5,247 nucleotides of DNA from Microbacteriaceae bacterium (lineage in GTDB: Bacteria; Actinomycetota; Actinomycetes; Actinomycetales; Microbacteriaceae), in assembly GCA_016463265.1 (NCBI GenBank), contig JAEMRP010000072.1, positions 1-5,247 of the forward strand. The letters are read 5' to 3'. Both the position numbers and the translations under genes were made by a program. The notes below the pieces were generated by a model. It ran no database searches. It had not been told where the DNA came from and saw only the letters and a program-made list of their open reading frames with translations. Numbering within the stretch: the stretch's first letter is position 1; every line of letters starts with the position of its first letter. This document shows positions 1 through 5,247 of the stretch, one piece after another.

Positions 1-606
1 ATCTCACTTGAACCGATGACATCGGAACATTTTGCTGATCTTTTCGCCGCAATCGCCCACCCCGTCGTTTTTGAACAGGGCTTTGGGGGCGGGCTTGCAA
101 ACCTCACGACCGACATCGCGAGTTTCTCGGGATGGGCTTCGTCGCACTTTAAGTTCGACACTTCGCACGTGTACATCATTCGGGCGGAATCCGGTCCGTT
201 GGCAGGGGCGCTCCTCGGGACGACCACACTGGGTGACTTCGATGACGAGCGCGAGCACACGCACATCTTTTCCACCGCGTTTGCCCCGCACGCCTGGGGG
301 ACAACGGTCAACGCAGTGACCAAGTACTTGTTACTTGACCGCGCGTTCAATCACGGCTACGGCCGCGTGCGAATCCAGGCTGATGTTATGAACCATCGGT
401 CACGCAGGGCAATCGAGGCGCTGGGCGCTCAATTCGAAGGTGTTGTTCGACGCGACAAGAAACGCGCTGACGGTTCGTGGCGCGACACCGCGTTGTATTC
501 AATCCTGATCGATGAATGGCCGATGGTTGCGGGTCGTCTCGAGCGGCGAATCACCGAGAAGGCTGTTGCTCAGCCTCTCCGGGCGATCCCGATCTCGCTT
601 GGTTAG
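1..606 (+). CDS. GNAT-family N-acetyltransferase, RimJ/RimL-like (5' partial)
   Basis: Probable acetyl-CoA-dependent N-acetyltransferase of the GNAT fold, cytoplasmic, substrate unknown. The first in-frame Met is at 16, but the five codons before it (I-S-L-E-P) are also open. Read through, they give LEPMTSEHFADLF, the typical first strand and helix of RimJ/RimL-like proteins, and no ribosome binding site precedes the ATG at 16. I therefore infer that the true start lies left of the window. Numbering from that Met, residues 82-104 carry the family pattern (aromatic/Thr strand, P91, then WGTTVN and K103) that forms the acetyl-CoA-binding loop region. Residues 117-137 hold the RVRIQADVMNHRSRRAIEALG block, with the N..S..A...LG signature. 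Residues 139-169 (FEGVVRR...DGSWRDTALYSIL...EWP) are the usual C-terminal strands of this subgroup. The last 27 residues form a basic tail. The gene converges on the nuclease gene. Subfamily assignment is firm; a ribosomal-protein substrate is not implied. Confidence 0.87.
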   Translation: MSLEPMTSEHFADLFAAIAHPVVFEQGFGGGLANLTTDIASFSGWASSHFKFDTSHVYIIRAESGPLAGALLGTTTLGDFDDEREHTHIFSTAFAPHAWGTTVNAVTKYLLLDRAFNHGYGRVRIQADVMNHRSRRAIEALGAQFEGVVRRDKKRADGSWRDTALYSILIDEWPMVAGRLERRITEKAVAQPLRAIPISLG

Positions 607-1197
607 CTAGGCGCTCACAGCCGGCAGGTTGGAATACAACTTGTGGGCGGTTTCGAGGCACTGGTCAATCATGCGTTGTTGACGCTTCACGGTGACGTAT
701 TTTGGGCCAACCCAAGCCGGCACGAATGTACCGTCCGGAGCCTTTTCTCGCAGCATCCAGGCGAAAACACATTCCTCAGCGCCGGTGACAAACAATTGCC
801 ACTGCACCTGCCGCTTGTAATAAATCGGGACCCAATCGTATGAGCCCCAATCCCGACCGGTTGTCTTCACTTCGACGATAGTTCCGTGGTCGGGGGACAA
901 CCCGTCGGGGGTGGCCATCATCCAATTCGCTTCTGTCGACGCAATCAGCCAGTCATTGCCGGCGACGTCGAAACGCTCAGCGAGCTTGTCGATGATGTTC
1001 GATTCCTGATCGCGCCCGAACGCCATAAATGCGTTATCGGGGATGGGAGTCGGATCCATCATTTGACCGACGACCTCGGAAAAACCCTTGTCGTCGTGTG
1101 CCTTGCCCACCATCGTCGCGGTCACGCCCGTGGCGCGAACCCGCAACCATTCGTCGCGGTCGGCGCTCTGCACTAAAAATCGGGATTGGTCAATCAT
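607..1197 (-). CDS. YqaJ-type (phage recombinase-like) PD-(D/E)XK exonuclease
   Basis: Predicted DNA exonuclease of the YqaJ/lambda-exonuclease superfamily, 196 residues. Such enzymes degrade one strand of duplex ends to give single strands for annealing recombination. Visible motifs in order: an N-terminal R..GVTAT segment (residues 21-28) equivalent to the family's R..G(I/V)(T/S) region; G61-R-D-Q-E65, the helix glutamate; T97-P-D98-G, the metal-binding Asp; E109-V-K111, the ExK core; and YYKRQVQWQL (127-136), the conserved Gln-containing helix. All catalytic positions are therefore present. There are only two Cys (143 and 180), so this is not an iron-sulfur Cas4/AddB-type nuclease. ATG start with GGAGGA five bases upstream. 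It lies 65 nt downstream of purL on the same strand, with no clear terminator between, so it may be cotranscribed. GC over 661-1080 is about 56% by hand count, against about 63% in four sampled purL lines, hinting at acquisition. No annealing protein is adjacent. Fold and motifs are well supported; the biological role is inferred. Confidence 0.85.
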   Translation of the reverse strand: MIDQSRFLVQSADRDEWLRVRATGVTATMVGKAHDDKGFSEVVGQMMDPTPIPDNAFMAFGRDQESNIIDKLAERFDVAGNDWLIASTEANWMMATPDGLSPDHGTIVEVKTTGRDWGSYDWVPIYYKRQVQWQLFVTGAEECVFAWMLREKAPDGTFVPAWVGPKYVTVKRQQRMIDQCLETAHKLYSNLPAVSA

Positions 1198-1262
1198 GTT
1201 GGTCCTCCATTGTGGTTAAGGCTAACGCGGGGCACCGTCACGATTGCACAGTGCACAGAGGA
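1198..1262 (-). other. purL-nuclease intergenic gap with TGCACAG repeats, no clear terminator
   Basis: The 65-nt gap holds the nuclease ribosome binding site and a tandem TGCACAG-TGCACAG on the plus strand (1245-1258), which includes the perfect 11-bp inverted repeat TGCAC-A-GTGCA (1245-1255). On the minus strand a TAGCCT hexamer (plus-strand AGGCTA at 1219-1224) fits a loose TANNNT -10 box, but no -35-like element is visible at the right distance. There is no GC-rich hairpin with a T run, so read-through from purL into the nuclease gene is plausible. Confidence 0.5.
1203..1208 (-). promoter_or_regulatory. Ribosome binding site of the YqaJ-type nuclease gene
   Basis: The minus strand reads GGAGGA followed by CCAAC and then ATG (start at 1197). 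This near-perfect Shine-Dalgarno with a 5-nt spacer fixes the start codon and implies that the gene is actively translated. It is as strong as the sites in front of the pur genes. Confidence 0.85.
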
Positions 1263-3563
1263 TTAGCCTCCGACGACCGGCCCGAAATGGGCGGGGAGAG
1301 TACCGCGGTGCACAGAACGCATTTGGTCGATTTCAATCGAGAACAACCCTTGAACTTCGAGTTCGCCCGATCGCTTGTCGGTAACACCGACACGCAAGAC
1401 GGGAACGTGGCGACCGTCGCACAGACCGCGGAACTTGACGTCGTCTTCCCGCGCCACGGATACGAGCGCGCGGGCCTGGGTCTCGGAAAACAACGCGGCC
1501 GTCGCATCGACACCGTCACGAGAGACAATCTCGTCAATCCAGACGCGGGCTCCGACACCGAAACGCAAGACGCCGTCCGCAACCGCGCGAATGAAACCGC
1601 CCGTTCCGAGGTCGACTGCGCAGGTGACGATTCCTTCGTGAGCGGCGGCTCCGAGAAGTCCTGCGAGATCTTTTTCCGCGGTGAAATCAACGCGCGGCGG
1701 GATACCACCGAGGTGGTCGTGAACGGAACCCGCCCATGCTGATCCGCCCAGTTCGTCGGCCGTGACGCCCAATAGGTACAGGTTTTCACCGTCGTCCTGC
1801 CAACCGGACGGCAGTCGTCGCGCAACGTTGTCGATCGACCCCATGACAGCGACGACGGGTGTCGGGTGGATGGGAACATCGCCGGTCTGGTTGTAGAACG
1901 ACACGTTTCCACCAGTGACGGGAATTCCAAGTTCGAGGCAGCCGTCCGCGAGTCCTTCGACGGCACGGGCAAACTGCCACATCACCTCGGGGTTCTCTGG
2001 GCTTCCGAAATTCAGGCAATCGCTCACCGCGAGGGGCGTCGCGCCACTCGACGCAACGTTGCGATACGACTCGACCAGGGCGAGTTGTGCCCCGATGTAA
2101 GGGTCGAGTTGGCAATAACGCCCGTTTGCGTCGGTCGCAAGCGCAACCCCGAGACCGCTCACTTCGTCGATACGAATCATTCCGGCACCGTCGGGGGTGT
2201 GTAGCGCCGTGTTGCCCATGACGTAATAGTCATACTGGTTCGTGATCCAGTCGGTGTCGGCCTCGTTTGGCGACCCGAGAACGGTGAGGAACTGTTTCTT
2301 CAGTTCGTCGCCGTCGGTCGCGCGCGCGAACTTCGCCGGCGAATCTGCCTGCAGTGCGTCGAGCCACGTGGGATATTCCATCGGGCGGTCGTATACCGGA
2401 CCGTCAATCGCGACCGTACGGGGGTCGACGTCGACGATCGTCTGACCCTTCCATTCGATGATGAGGCGACCGGTGTCGGTCACTTCTCCAAGAACGCTGG
2501 CTTCGACATCCCACTTGGTGGTCACCGCGAGGAATGCGTCGATCATCTCGGGGCGAACAATCGCCATCATGCGTTCCTGGCTCTCAGACATGAGGATTTC
2601 CTCGGCCGTCAATGTTGGGTCGCGCAACAACACGTTGTCGAGAGTGATGAACATTCCGCCGTCACCGTTTGACGCGAGTTCGCTCGTCGCACACGAGATT
2701 CCGGCAGCACCGAGGTCCTGAATGCCCTCAACACAATCACCCGCGAACAACTCGAGACAGCACTCGATGAGCACCTTTTCGGCGAACGGGTCGCCGACTT
2801 GGACGGCCGGACGTTTGGTGGGACCACCTTCAGCAAAAGTGTCCGATGCAAGAATCGACGCTCCGCCGATTCCGTCACCGCCCGTCCGAGCCCCGAACAA
2901 GACGACGAGGTTACCCACGCCCTTCGCGTTCGCGAGGTGAAGGTCTTCGTGACGCAGTGCGCCAACCGCCAGCGCGTTGACGAGCGGGTTCGCCTGATAG
3001 ACGGGGTCGAACCAGGTCTCTCCGCCGATGTTGGGCAAACCCAGGCAGTTGCCGTAGAACGAGATGCCACCCACGACACCGTTGACAACACGACTCGTAT
3101 CGGGATGGTCGATCGCACCGAATCGCAGCGCGTCCATGACCGCCACGGGGCGAGCACCCATCGAAATGATGTCGCGAACGATTCCGCCGATGCCGGTAGC
3201 GGCGCCCTGGAACGGTTCGATGTACGACGGGTGGTTGTGGCTCTCGATTTTGAACGTCACCGCCCAGCCCTCACCGATATCGACAACGCCGGCGTTTTCG
3301 CCCATTCCGACCATGAGGTTTTTGGTCATTGCCTCGGTGACCTTCTCGCCGAACTGGCGCAGGTGGACCTTCGATGACTTGTAGGAACAGTGTTCCGACC
3401 ACATGACCGAGTACATCGCCAATTCGCCGCTCGTCGGACGACGCCCGAGGATGTCCCGGATTTGTTGGTATTCATCGGGCTTGAGCCCGAGCAGGTCGTA
3501 GGGCTGGTCCTTCGCGGGGGTTGCCGTGGCGTTCTCGACGGTGTCGGGAATAAGTTCAGTCAC
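1263..3563 (-). CDS. purL: Phosphoribosylformylglycinamidine synthase subunit PurL (small type)
   Basis: Synthetase subunit of FGAM synthase: with ammonia supplied by PurQ it converts FGAR plus ATP to FGAM in de novo purine synthesis, in the cytosol. The 766 residues fit the usual 720-780 of the small PurL. The N-terminal helical segment is followed by [20 protein letters not shown] (45-64), with the family's active-site His (58) and Lys region. Next come ESHNHPS (107-113), the ATGIGG..RD nucleotide/metal block (122-131) and [13 protein letters not shown] (225-236). The second AIRS-like repeat begins around 465, with [25 protein letters not shown] (496-520) and [10 protein letters not shown] (549-558). 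The final AIRS-C domain ends in [15 protein letters not shown] start, preceded by AGGAG five bases upstream and 12 nt after purQ. One oddity: the C-terminal motif, usually D-x-S-(E/D)-G-G, reads DLGTGGF (651-657). Identification is secure, and purS and purQ alongside complete the complex. Confidence 0.98.
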   Translation of the reverse strand: MTELIPDTVENATATPAKDQPYDLLGLKPDEYQQIRDILGRRPTSGELAMYSVMWSEHCSYKSSKVHLRQFGEKVTEAMTKNLMVGMGENAGVVDIGEGWAVTFKIESHNHPSYIEPFQGAATGIGGIVRDIISMGARPVAVMDALRFGAIDHPDTSRVVNGVVGGISFYGNCLGLPNIGGETWFDPVYQANPLVNALAVGALRHEDLHLANAKGVGNLVVLFGARTGGDGIGGASILASDTFAEGGPTKRPAVQVGDPFAEKVLIECCLELFAGDCVEGIQDLGAAGISCATSELASNGDGGMFITLDNVLLRDPTLTAEEILMSESQERMMAIVRPEMIDAFLAVTTKWDVEASVLGEVTDTGRLIIEWKGQTIVDVDPRTVAIDGPVYDRPMEYPTWLDALQADSPAKFARATDGDELKKQFLTVLGSPNEADTDWITNQYDYYVMGNTALHTPDGAGMIRIDEVSGLGVALATDANGRYCQLDPYIGAQLALVESYRNVASSGATPLAVSDCLNFGSPENPEVMWQFARAVEGLADGCLELGIPVTGGNVSFYNQTGDVPIHPTPVVAVMGSIDNVARRLPSGWQDDGENLYLLGVTADELGGSAWAGSVHDHLGGIPPRVDFTAEKDLAGLLGAAAHEGIVTCAVDLGTGGFIRAVADGVLRFGVGARVWIDEIVSRDGVDATAALFSETQARALVSVAREDDVKFRGLCDGRHVPVLRVGVTDKRSGELEVQGLFSIEIDQMRSVHRGTLPAHFGPVVGG

Positions 3564-3568
3564 GATGG

Positions 3569-3573
3569 CTCCT
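3569..3573 (-). promoter_or_regulatory. Ribosome binding site of purL
   Basis: The minus strand reads AGGAG, then CCATC, then the GTG start of purL at 3563. It sits in the 12-nt purQ-purL gap and supports the GTG start, as no in-frame ATG fits the homology better. Confidence 0.8.
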
Positions 3574-3575
3574 GG

Positions 3576-4271
3576 TCACGAGAGAACGGCGGCGGCGAGA
3601 ACCGACTGGAACACGGCGAGCCCGTCCGTACCGGACGACATCGCGGCGGGAGTGTCGGGGCCGAATCCGGGTTCAACGGCGTGTTCGGGGTGTGGCATGA
3701 GCCCCACGACGTTCCCGCGAGCGTTTCGAAGCCCCGCAATGTCGTTGAGAGACCCGTTGGGGTTGACCTCGAGATAGCGGAACGCGACAAGCCCGTCACC
3801 CTCGAGTCGCTTCAGCGTCTCGTCGTCGGCGATGAACCCACCCTCGCCGTTTTTCAGCGGAATGGTGATTTCTTGTCCCTGCGTGTAGCCACTTGTCCAG
3901 ACGGTGTCGACGTTCTCGACTCGAATTTTCTGGTCGCGACGAATGAACGTGCCGTGGTCATTACGAATTAGTCCGCCAGCAAGCAGGTGCGCCTCGACGA
4001 GAATCTGGAACCCGTTGCAGATTCCGAGGACGGGCATGCCCTTGTTCGCGGCATCAATAACTTCGCTCATGATGGGCGAGTGTGCGGCGATTGCACCACA
4101 GCGGAGGTAGTCGCCGTATGAGAACCCGCCGGGCAGGATGATGGCGTCGACGCCGTGAAGGTCGTGGTCACCGTGCCAGAGCGAAACGGCGTCACCACCG
4201 GCGAGTTTGATGGCCCGCAGGGCGTCGCGGTCGTCGAGCGACCCGGGGAACGTGATGACGCCGACGCGCAC
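3576..4271 (-). CDS. purQ: Phosphoribosylformylglycinamidine synthase glutaminase subunit PurQ
   Basis: Class I glutamine amidotransferase subunit that hydrolyses glutamine and channels ammonia to PurL. From the GTG at 4271 it is 231 residues, the normal PurQ size, beginning VRVGVITFPGSLDDRDA, the family N-terminus. The oxyanion region is ILPGGFSYGDYLRCGA (45-60). The nucleophile elbow is LGICNGFQ with Cys85, and the catalytic His194 and Glu196 lie in LMPHPEH (191-197). All triad residues are intact. The frame stays open upstream to an ATG at 4394, but those 41 codons run inside purS, in another frame, and match nothing in PurQ, so the GTG is the right start. The purS stop TAA is separated from this GTG by a single C and no strong Shine-Dalgarno is present (only a weak GGCGG), which points to translational coupling with purS. 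The TGA stop is 12 nt before purL. Confidence 0.97.
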   Translation of the reverse strand: MRVGVITFPGSLDDRDALRAIKLAGGDAVSLWHGDHDLHGVDAIILPGGFSYGDYLRCGAIAAHSPIMSEVIDAANKGMPVLGICNGFQILVEAHLLAGGLIRNDHGTFIRRDQKIRVENVDTVWTSGYTQGQEITIPLKNGEGGFIADDETLKRLEGDGLVAFRYLEVNPNGSLNDIAGLRNARGNVVGLMPHPEHAVEPGFGPDTPAAMSSGTDGLAVFQSVLAAAVLS

Positions 4272-4272
4272 G

Positions 4273-4521
4273 TTAGTCCGCCACGCGAATCGAAAGGACG
4301 TCTTCGATGACGTCGTTTGACAGAACGTCTTTTGCGACTTCAGCGATGTGGTCGAGCAATTTCGGCGTGATCTCGCCCTCGATCGTGATTTCAAATCGTT
4401 TGCCGATGCGAACGTCGGTGATCTCGCCGTCTCCGAAGCGCTGCAAGGCGCGGGCCGTGGCCTTTCCGGCGGGGTCGAGAAGCACTTCTTTCGGCATTAC
4501 CTCGACGATGACTTTCGGCAC
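4273..4521 (-). CDS. purS: Phosphoribosylformylglycinamidine synthase subunit PurS
   Basis: Small third subunit of the three-part FGAM synthase. In the family it dimerises and bridges PurQ and PurL, and it has no catalytic residues of its own. The 82 residues match the usual size. It starts PKVIVEVMPKEVLLDPAGKA, where the PK.V.L/DP.G pattern is diagnostic, continues with AL.RFGDGEITDVRIGKRFEI (strand-turn-strand) and ends in the conserved helix and strand LSNDVIEDVLSIRV. GTG start at 4521 with GAGGAG five bases upstream; TAA stop at 4273-4275, one base before purQ. It probably heads the coupled purS-purQ-purL unit. Confidence 0.97.
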   Translation of the reverse strand: MPKVIVEVMPKEVLLDPAGKATARALQRFGDGEITDVRIGKRFEITIEGEITPKLLDHIAEVAKDVLSNDVIEDVLSIRVAD

Positions 4522-4526
4522 GCGCG

Positions 4527-4532
4527 CTCCTC
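4527..4532 (-). promoter_or_regulatory. Ribosome binding site of purS
   Basis: The minus strand reads GAGGAG, then CGCGC, then GTG at 4521. The strong match and 5-nt spacing decide the GTG start. Confidence 0.8.
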
Positions 4533-4556
4533 GATTTACGGATGAATTCTGTCTTC

Positions 4557-4562
4557 AGTCTA
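4557..4562 (-). promoter_or_regulatory. Possible -10 box of a purS promoter
   Basis: The minus strand reads TAGACT, fitting the actinobacterial TANNNT -10 pattern, about 35 nt upstream of the purS start. Upstream, CCGTTG lies 17 nt away and TTGGGG 14 nt away; neither is a good -35. The gap is long enough for a separate purS promoter, but this is a pattern match only. Confidence 0.3.
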
Positions 4563-4574
4563 TTCGCGCGCGTC

Positions 4575-4607
4575 ACCCCCAACGGGAGCCCTTGCGTTGC
4601 GCTGGGT
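4575..4607 (-). terminator. Imperfect hairpin just after purC, weak terminator or attenuator candidate
   Basis: Immediately after the purC stop codon, CAACG (4580-4584) pairs with CGTTG (4595-4599) across a 10-nt loop. ACCC (4575-4578) can pair with GGGT (4604-4607) outside it, across unpaired bases. No T run follows on the minus strand; the next bases are GACGCGCGCG. It is therefore not a standard rho-independent terminator, and it may only dampen read-through or have no function. Confidence 0.25.
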
Positions 4608-5247
4608 TAGTCAGATGTTGTCAGTCGCGAAATCAACTCGCGGTACCGGTGCGCCGTTTGCGTGACGATCGCCTCGGGCAGGACGGGCGGCTCGCCGGTC
4701 TTGTCCCAGTTCGCCGACAGCCAATCGCGCACGATTTGCTTGTCAAACGAATCGAGCCGGTTCGGACCACCAGCGTGATACGTCGCGGCGTCCCAATAAC
4801 GGCTCGAATCCGAGGTGAGCACCTCGTCGCACAGGGTCAATTCGCCGGTGTCACGATTGCGACCGAACTCGAACTTGGTGTCGGCGAGGATGAGCCCTTT
4901 CGCCTCGGCGATGTCGCTCGCTCGGCGGAATATCGCGAGGCTTAAGTCGCGCAGTTTGCGCGCGGTGTCTTCACCAACCAAGTCGACCGTCTGCGCGAAC
5001 GAAATGTTCTCGTCGTGCTCGCCGAGCGGAGCCTTGAACGCGGGGGTGAAAATGGGCTCGGGCAGCCGGTCGCCGTTGGTCAGCCCCGCGGGAAGGGCGA
5101 CTCCGCACACCGTTCCCGATTCCTGGTATTCCGCCCAACCGCTTCCGACCAGGTAATCGCGAACGACACATTCCACGGTAATCATGTTCAGTGTGCGCAC
5201 GACCATGGCGCGATTGGCCACCTCGGCGGGCGGCTCGCTGGACAGAA
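4607..5247 (-). CDS. purC: SAICAR synthetase PurC (5' partial)
   Basis: Phosphoribosylaminoimidazole-succinocarboxamide synthase joins CAIR and aspartate with ATP to form SAICAR in de novo purine synthesis. About 212 C-terminal residues are present. The frame is open through the right edge of the window, and the roughly 290-300-residue family length means that some 80-90 N-terminal residues (the ATP-binding lobe) lie outside. A GTG at 5221 is internal, since family-like sequence continues across it. Seen from there: RAMVVRTLNMITVECVVRDY and LVGSG, covering the first SAICAR synthetase signature; RLPEPIFTP and LGEHDEN, substrate-site segments; LADTKFEFG (4862-4888), the second signature; and DEVLTSDSSRYW (4793-4828), where a Ser replaces the commoner Pro of DEVLTPDSSR. 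The closing PNRLDSFDKQIVRDWL segment is also typical. It lies 85 nt upstream of purS on the same strand, so cotranscription is possible. Confidence 0.97.
   Translation of the reverse strand, partial: LSSEPPAEVANRAMVVRTLNMITVECVVRDYLVGSGWAEYQESGTVCGVALPAGLTNGDRLPEPIFTPAFKAPLGEHDENISFAQTVDLVGEDTARKLRDLSLAIFRRASDIAEAKGLILADTKFEFGRNRDTGELTLCDEVLTSDSSRYWDAATYHAGGPNRLDSFDKQIVRDWLSANWDKTGEPPVLPEAIVTQTAHRYRELISRLTTSD

Noticed and set aside
16..18. ATG at 16 as the true GNAT start
   Set aside because: Codons 1-15 already read as the family N-terminus (ISLEP) and there is no ribosome binding site, so the gene most likely begins before the window.
1029..1742. 237-codon open frame on the plus strand over the purL end and the nuclease start
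   Set aside because: Antisense to two well-supported genes. Low-complexity Arg/Asp/Thr-rich product with no recognisable motif; a GC-rich shadow frame.
1238..1972. 244-codon minus-strand open frame overlapping purL
   Set aside because: Out-of-frame shadow of purL; Ser/Arg/Thr-rich with no domain.
2799..3377. 192-codon plus-strand open frame inside purL
   Set aside because: Antisense shadow of the conserved PurL core, no recognisable protein.
3384..3396. Perfect inverted repeat GGAACA-G-TGTTCC
   Set aside because: It encodes the conserved SEHCS active-site segment of PurL, so coding constraint explains it.
4272..4394. Upstream ATG extension of purQ
   Set aside because: The 41 extra codons lie inside purS in another frame and do not resemble PurQ. 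The GTG at 4271 matches the family N-terminus.
4307..4945. 212-codon plus-strand open frame across purS, the gap and purC
   Set aside because: Antisense to two confident genes and spans their gap. Composition is typical of a shadow frame.
5219..5221. GTG as the purC start
   Set aside because: Family-like sequence continues upstream to the window edge and the remaining length is about 80-90 residues short of a full PurC.

Overview
The window is bacterial, GC-rich (about 56-63% in the stretches I counted by hand) and gene-dense. The PurL, PurS/PurQ and PurC proteins have an actinobacterial character. The N-terminal half of PurL reads like Micrococcales proteins, and Microbacteriaceae is the most plausible family. 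That placement rests on remembered protein similarity, not on a search.

Layout: a 5'-truncated GNAT acetyltransferase gene runs rightward (1-606). Everything else lies on the minus strand, so in transcription order it reads from the right edge leftward. The genes are the 3' part of purC (4607-5247, its start lies beyond the window), an 85-nt gap, purS (4273-4521), purQ (3576-4271, one base after purS), purL (1263-3563, 12 nt after purQ), a 65-nt gap, and a YqaJ-type PD-(D/E)XK nuclease gene (607-1197). The nuclease gene converges on the GNAT gene with no intergenic base: the two TAG stops abut.

PurS, PurQ and the small-type PurL are the three subunits of FGAM synthase, which converts FGAR to FGAM in de novo purine synthesis. 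PurC (SAICAR synthetase) acts later in the same pathway. The compact purS-purQ-purL unit, with Shine-Dalgarno sites and near-overlapping ends, looks like one translationally coupled operon that purC may feed into. All three FGAM synthase genes start with GTG.

The non-housekeeping element is the nuclease gene. It resembles phage recombination exonucleases of the YqaJ family, has its full catalytic motif set and a strong ribosome binding site, and is somewhat lower in GC than purL. No single-strand annealing partner or other phage gene is visible beside it. I see no tRNA, rRNA, CRISPR array, insertion sequence or convincing rho-independent terminator.
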